64,000 nucleotides of DNA from Pseudomonadota bacterium (GTDB lineage Bacteria > Pseudomonadota > Gammaproteobacteria > Steroidobacterales > Steroidobacteraceae). Shown here piece by piece: positions 63,008-64,000 of the stretch. The stretch covers positions 1 through 64,000 of the forward strand of contig JAFAEQ010000030.1 of assembly GCA_023423935.1 (NCBI GenBank), read 5' to 3'. How positions within the stretch are numbered: the first letter of the stretch is position 1; each line of letters begins with the position of its first letter. The notes beneath the pieces are model-generated. The model had not been told where the DNA came from, searched no databases, and was given only the letters and a program-made list of their open reading frames with translations. Position numbers and translations under genes: made by a program.

Positions 63008-63646
63008 TCACAACCGATACCCCAACTTCCCATCGACCTCGCTGATCCTCTTCTCCGCGATCAGTTGATCGACCAGCGCGATCAGCGTTGCTTCCGGGAT
63101 CGTCTTGCCGAAGTGCGAATTGATGTGGGCGATGAGGCGTTTGCGCGTTTTCGGACGCGTGCGCGGCTGCATATCCTTCAGCCATTGCAGGATCTGCGCG
63201 AACGGTGATGTGGGTTCCGCTTTCGCGGTAACAGCGGCCGGAGCAGGCTTCGGCTTCTCGGCTTTCGCCTTTGCGGTGGCGAATGCGTGGGCGAGCGTCT
63301 CCGCGCGCTTCACTTTGAAGCCGCGGCTGCGCAGATGCTTCACGAGCGAGTCGAAGCCTTTGTCGCCGGAGAGGATGATGCAGTTCGCGCTGGGTTCGCT
63401 GCTCAGGATCTCGCCGAGGTAGTAGGCGATGTGGAAATCGAGCGCGTTCTTGCCCTGCCCTTCGATGTCGACGTGCACGAAGCGATCGCCGAGATCGCGC
63501 GAGGATCTGAACAGCTCGACGGGGACGGACTTCTCGGCGGCGCCGAGATAGAAGTGCACGAGGACTTCTTCGGGGATCTTTCGCAGATCGACCTTACGGT
63601 TCTCGTAGTCGACGAACAGGATCGTCTGGCACGACTCCTGGCTCAC
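63008..63646 (-). CDS. NYN/PIN-like RNase-fold protein with C-terminal helical domain
   Basis: This 212-residue protein starts TILFVDYENRKVDL, the acidic first strand of NYN/PIN-like ribonucleases, with further acidic sites in DIEGQGKNALDFHIAYYLGE and CIILSGDKGFDSLVKHLRS. An Ala/Pro/Lys linker (about 120-145) leads to a C-terminal helical domain (RPKTRKRLIAHINSHFGKTI) resembling winged-helix or LOTUS-like modules. It may process RNA; the target is unknown. Start GTG at 63646. Confidence 0.8.
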   Translation of the reverse strand: MSQESCQTILFVDYENRKVDLRKIPEEVLVHFYLGAAEKSVPVELFRSSRDLGDRFVHVDIEGQGKNALDFHIAYYLGEILSSEPSANCIILSGDKGFDSLVKHLRSRGFKVKRAETLAHAFATAKAKAEKPKPAPAAVTAKAEPTSPFAQILQWLKDMQPRTRPKTRKRLIAHINSHFGKTIPEATLIALVDQLIAEKRISEVDGKLGYRL

Positions 63647-64000
63647 GCGAGCACCGCTTCCTTGTCGATGTCGATATCCATATCTGCCCCGCCGTTGTTC
63701 TCTGATCGAGAACTGTCGTGAGGAACGAAGCTATTCCCTGCTCGCGAGAGCGGTCAACGAATGAACGAAGGTTCTGAGAACTGGATCGCACCGGGCGCTG
63801 CAATCAGGGCAATGAGACGAGGAATTCTCCGGCGATGGCGAACCTCTGTTACGGGATGCGATCCCTCCAGCCTTGCGGCGTTTTGCGACCCACGTCACTA
63901 CTGGTTCCACAGGGCACACAGGAGTAGCCCCAGCAACAGTTCGACCTACGCGTCGAACCACATCGGAGGATGCCCTTTGGAGTCATCTTCCGAGCCTGTG
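63647..64000. other. Unassigned right edge
   Basis: No convincing gene is seen; frames here are short and not protein-like. The next gene probably begins outside the window. Confidence 0.4.

Overview
The window is a 64 kb piece of a GC-rich bacterial chromosome. A TonB-dependent receiver, a TonB energy transducer, Tat and lipoprotein signals, MacB-type transporters, GcvA-type LysR regulators and the protein sequences overall fit a Gammaproteobacterium, perhaps of the Steroidobacter/Nevskia/Xanthomonas neighbourhood. That placement is inference, since no rRNA or tRNA gene is present to test it. No prophage, transposase, conjugation gene or CRISPR array was found.

Layout. 0-8 kb: a TonB-dependent outer-membrane receptor, an AGE-family sugar epimerase/isomerase and a ROK fructokinase on the minus strand, with trehalose-phosphatase divergent. 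This looks like an oligosaccharide or mannose-to-fructose utilisation locus. 8-15.5 kb: TonB, a UdgX-type uracil-DNA-binding protein overlapping a radical-SAM partner, an AdiC-like antiporter, a P1-family aminopeptidase and a BON-domain protein. 15.5-25 kb: a LysR regulator divergent from a Tat-exported duplicated-domain protein, two convergent degenerate receivers, an ECF sigma/anti-sigma/envelope operon, and a serine hydrolase. 25-38 kb: a membrane acyltransferase, a four-gene MacAB-like exporter operon with one permease frameshifted, an alpha/beta hydrolase-cupin fusion with its LysR regulator, a broken envelope gene, and an MFS pump. 38-51.5 kb: a YegD-like Hsp70, an OafA-like acyltransferase, a KaiC-like ATPase overlapping a hybrid histidine kinase, a GST, a secreted propeller/LamG-like protein, NhaA with a structured leader, and a GH39 glycosidase. 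51.6-57 kb: a guanidinium exporter under a guanidine-II riboswitch, about 1 kb of repeats, DUF3291, an AraC regulator plus a decayed partial copy of it, a NUDIX hydrolase and a secreted esterase. 57-63.6 kb: an accessory island that is lower in GC where sampled, with a CPBP protease, a HEPN-like/GIY-YIG fusion, two further HEPN-like genes, a TM coiled-coil protein, a stand-alone restriction-type nuclease domain, a lipoprotein and a NYN/PIN-like protein.

The most interesting items are the 57.9-62.5 kb island (possible uncharacterised defence system), the UdgX/radical-SAM pair, the two riboswitch-type leaders (guanidine-II is clear, the nhaA leader is a hypothesis), the KaiC/hybrid-kinase module, and two families of small MITE-like elements not linked to any transposase in the window. 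Three genes are visibly broken: a MacB permease, an envelope protein at 35.2-35.9 kb, and a duplicate of the AraC regulator.
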